Shown here: piece after piece, positions 7,137 through 7,907 of the stretch
How the letters are laid out: each line of letters begins with the position of its first letter
How positions within the stretch are numbered: the stretch's first letter is position 1
Assembly: GCA_002478575.1 (NCBI GenBank)
Contig: DLOX01000122.1
Span: 856 to 8,762, forward strand
From: Sphingomonadales bacterium UBA7473
GTDB lineage: Bacteria; Pseudomonadota; Alphaproteobacteria; Sphingomonadales; Sphingomonadaceae
Length of the DNA: 7,907 nt
Direction of reading: 5' to 3'
Program-made: the position numbers and the translations under genes
The notes under the pieces: model-generated
What the model was told of the DNA's origin: nothing
Databases searched by the model: none
What the model saw: only the letters and a program-made list of their open reading frames with translations

Positions 7137-7823
7137 TTACGCTGCGGCGCTTTGCTGCAGATTTTTGGCGGGACCCCATCGCCGTTCGCGATACCATTTT
7201 GTCAGGATCGTTTTCTCGCCGCTCAGAACTGGAGCGCCTTCGTGGAGGGTCAGCCAATTTCCATGGCCGTCTTTCGTGATGTTGTTCCACACGACCAGCA
7301 TGCCTGCCGCTGGCTTGATGCTGAATCCAGCGCGCACGAACCGAGTTTCGCCCCCATCCATTTCATCGTCGAGGTAGGCCATCGCGGTCCACACACGCTG
7401 GCCGCCCTCTCGCCGCGCGATCTTCCAATGCGCTTGACTCATGTGCATGAAGTCGCAATGCGCACGAAATGTTTGCCCGACACTATAGTGTTGACCTTGG
7501 GTAGACTCGGCGTTGCAAGCCTCAATCCCAAGCAGATCAGAAATCCTGTGATCTACCTTTTTTATTACCTCGTCGTCGAACTCAAGAGTTGAGGTATAGC
7601 TGGTTCGAAAATCCGAAATCGGAGGATACTCGTCCCCCATCGTCTTGGACCGCTCCAAGCTTTGTTTGGTCAGCGACTTGAGGTGTCTGCATTCATCTGC
7701 GGATATGAAATCCTTTACGATGTAGACATCAAGACCGTTGCGACCGAATACGAGAACGTCCGGATTAGCGAGGAGCCGCTTTTCCACTCGGCGACCAATT
7801 GAGGCGCGCTCCCTGACACCCAT
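7137..7823 (-). CDS. Prolyl-4-hydroxylase-type 2OG-Fe(II) oxygenase
   Basis: A complete P4H-type oxygenase of 228 residues. VYIVKDFISADECRHL (33-48) is the usual opening of the P4H domain. RTSYTSTL (73-80) matches the conserved R-TS segment. QHYSVGQTFRAHCDFM (111-126) holds the tyrosine Y113 and the iron motif H122-x-D124. TAMAYLDDEMDGGETRF (146-162) is the typical Y-L-x-x-x-x-x-GGxTxF turn. LHEGAPVLSGEKTILTKW (193-210) holds H194 and K204, the expected third iron ligand and 2-oxoglutarate-binding lysine ten residues later. All catalytic residues are therefore present. The family hydroxylates proline or other residues in proteins and peptides; no signal peptide, so it should work in the cytoplasm. 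ATG 7823 follows AGGA at 8 nt spacing. The gene ends 45 nt before the M16 peptidase, which suggests one transcript. The target is unknown and is probably a product of the same cluster. Confidence 0.88.
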   Translation of the reverse strand: MGVRERASIGRRVEKRLLANPDVLVFGRNGLDVYIVKDFISADECRHLKSLTKQSLERSKTMGDEYPPISDFRTSYTSTLEFDDEVIKKVDHRISDLLGIEACNAESTQGQHYSVGQTFRAHCDFMHMSQAHWKIARREGGQRVWTAMAYLDDEMDGGETRFVRAGFSIKPAAGMLVVWNNITKDGHGNWLTLHEGAPVLSGEKTILTKWYRERRWGPAKNLQQSAAA

Positions 7824-7907
7824 GATGATTGTCCTTTGAAATTGAAGAATAAATCGTCGATCTGACCGACCCTGTCACGAAGGGAAGCGGGCGAGCTGGC
7901 AAAACCC

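Noticed and set aside
7875..7907. Minus-strand frame at the right edge ending GFCQLARFPS-stop, considered as the end of an upstream precursor
   Set aside because: Ten codons cut by the window edge; any frame can be open over this distance.

Overview
The window reads almost entirely on the minus strand. It looks like an accessory biosynthetic operon from an alphaproteobacterium. Sphingomonadales is my best guess, from the style of the GC-rich lipid-kinase gene and the general gene repertoire, but no marker gene is present to prove it. The kinase gene at the left edge uses mainly G/C-ending codons. The five-gene operon to its right uses visibly more A/T-ending codons, which suggests it was acquired separately.

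Layout in transcription order, right to left: a prolyl-4-hydroxylase-type 2OG-Fe(II) oxygenase (7137-7823); a large exported M16 zinc peptidase (4257-7091); a second, different 2OG-Fe(II) oxygenase-like protein (3574-4224); a non-coding gap with a possible internal promoter (3382-3573); a protein with two tandem HlyC-like acyltransferase domains (2470-3381); a SelO-fold nucleotidyltransferase-like protein (836-2473), coupled to the previous gene by a 4-nt GTGA overlap; a 377-nt stretch without a convincing gene (459-835); and the 5' part of a diacylglycerol-kinase-family gene (1-458), cut by the window edge.

The main point of interest is the HlyC-like plus SelO-like pair. In siderophore microcins (MccE492, MccH47), an HlyC-like protein (MceI/MchD) and a larger partner (MceJ/MchC) work together to attach a siderophore to the C-terminus of the microcin in an ATP-dependent reaction. 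Here a coupled pair of the same general kind sits behind two oxygenases and a periplasmic peptidase. I infer a peptide- or protein-modifying pathway: ATP-driven activation or acyl transfer, one or two hydroxylations, and proteolytic trimming after export. I could not find a credible precursor peptide, exporter, immunity gene or receptor in the window. If they exist they probably lie upstream, beyond 7907. Product and substrate are therefore unknown, and the microcin comparison is by domain logic, not by proven homology.
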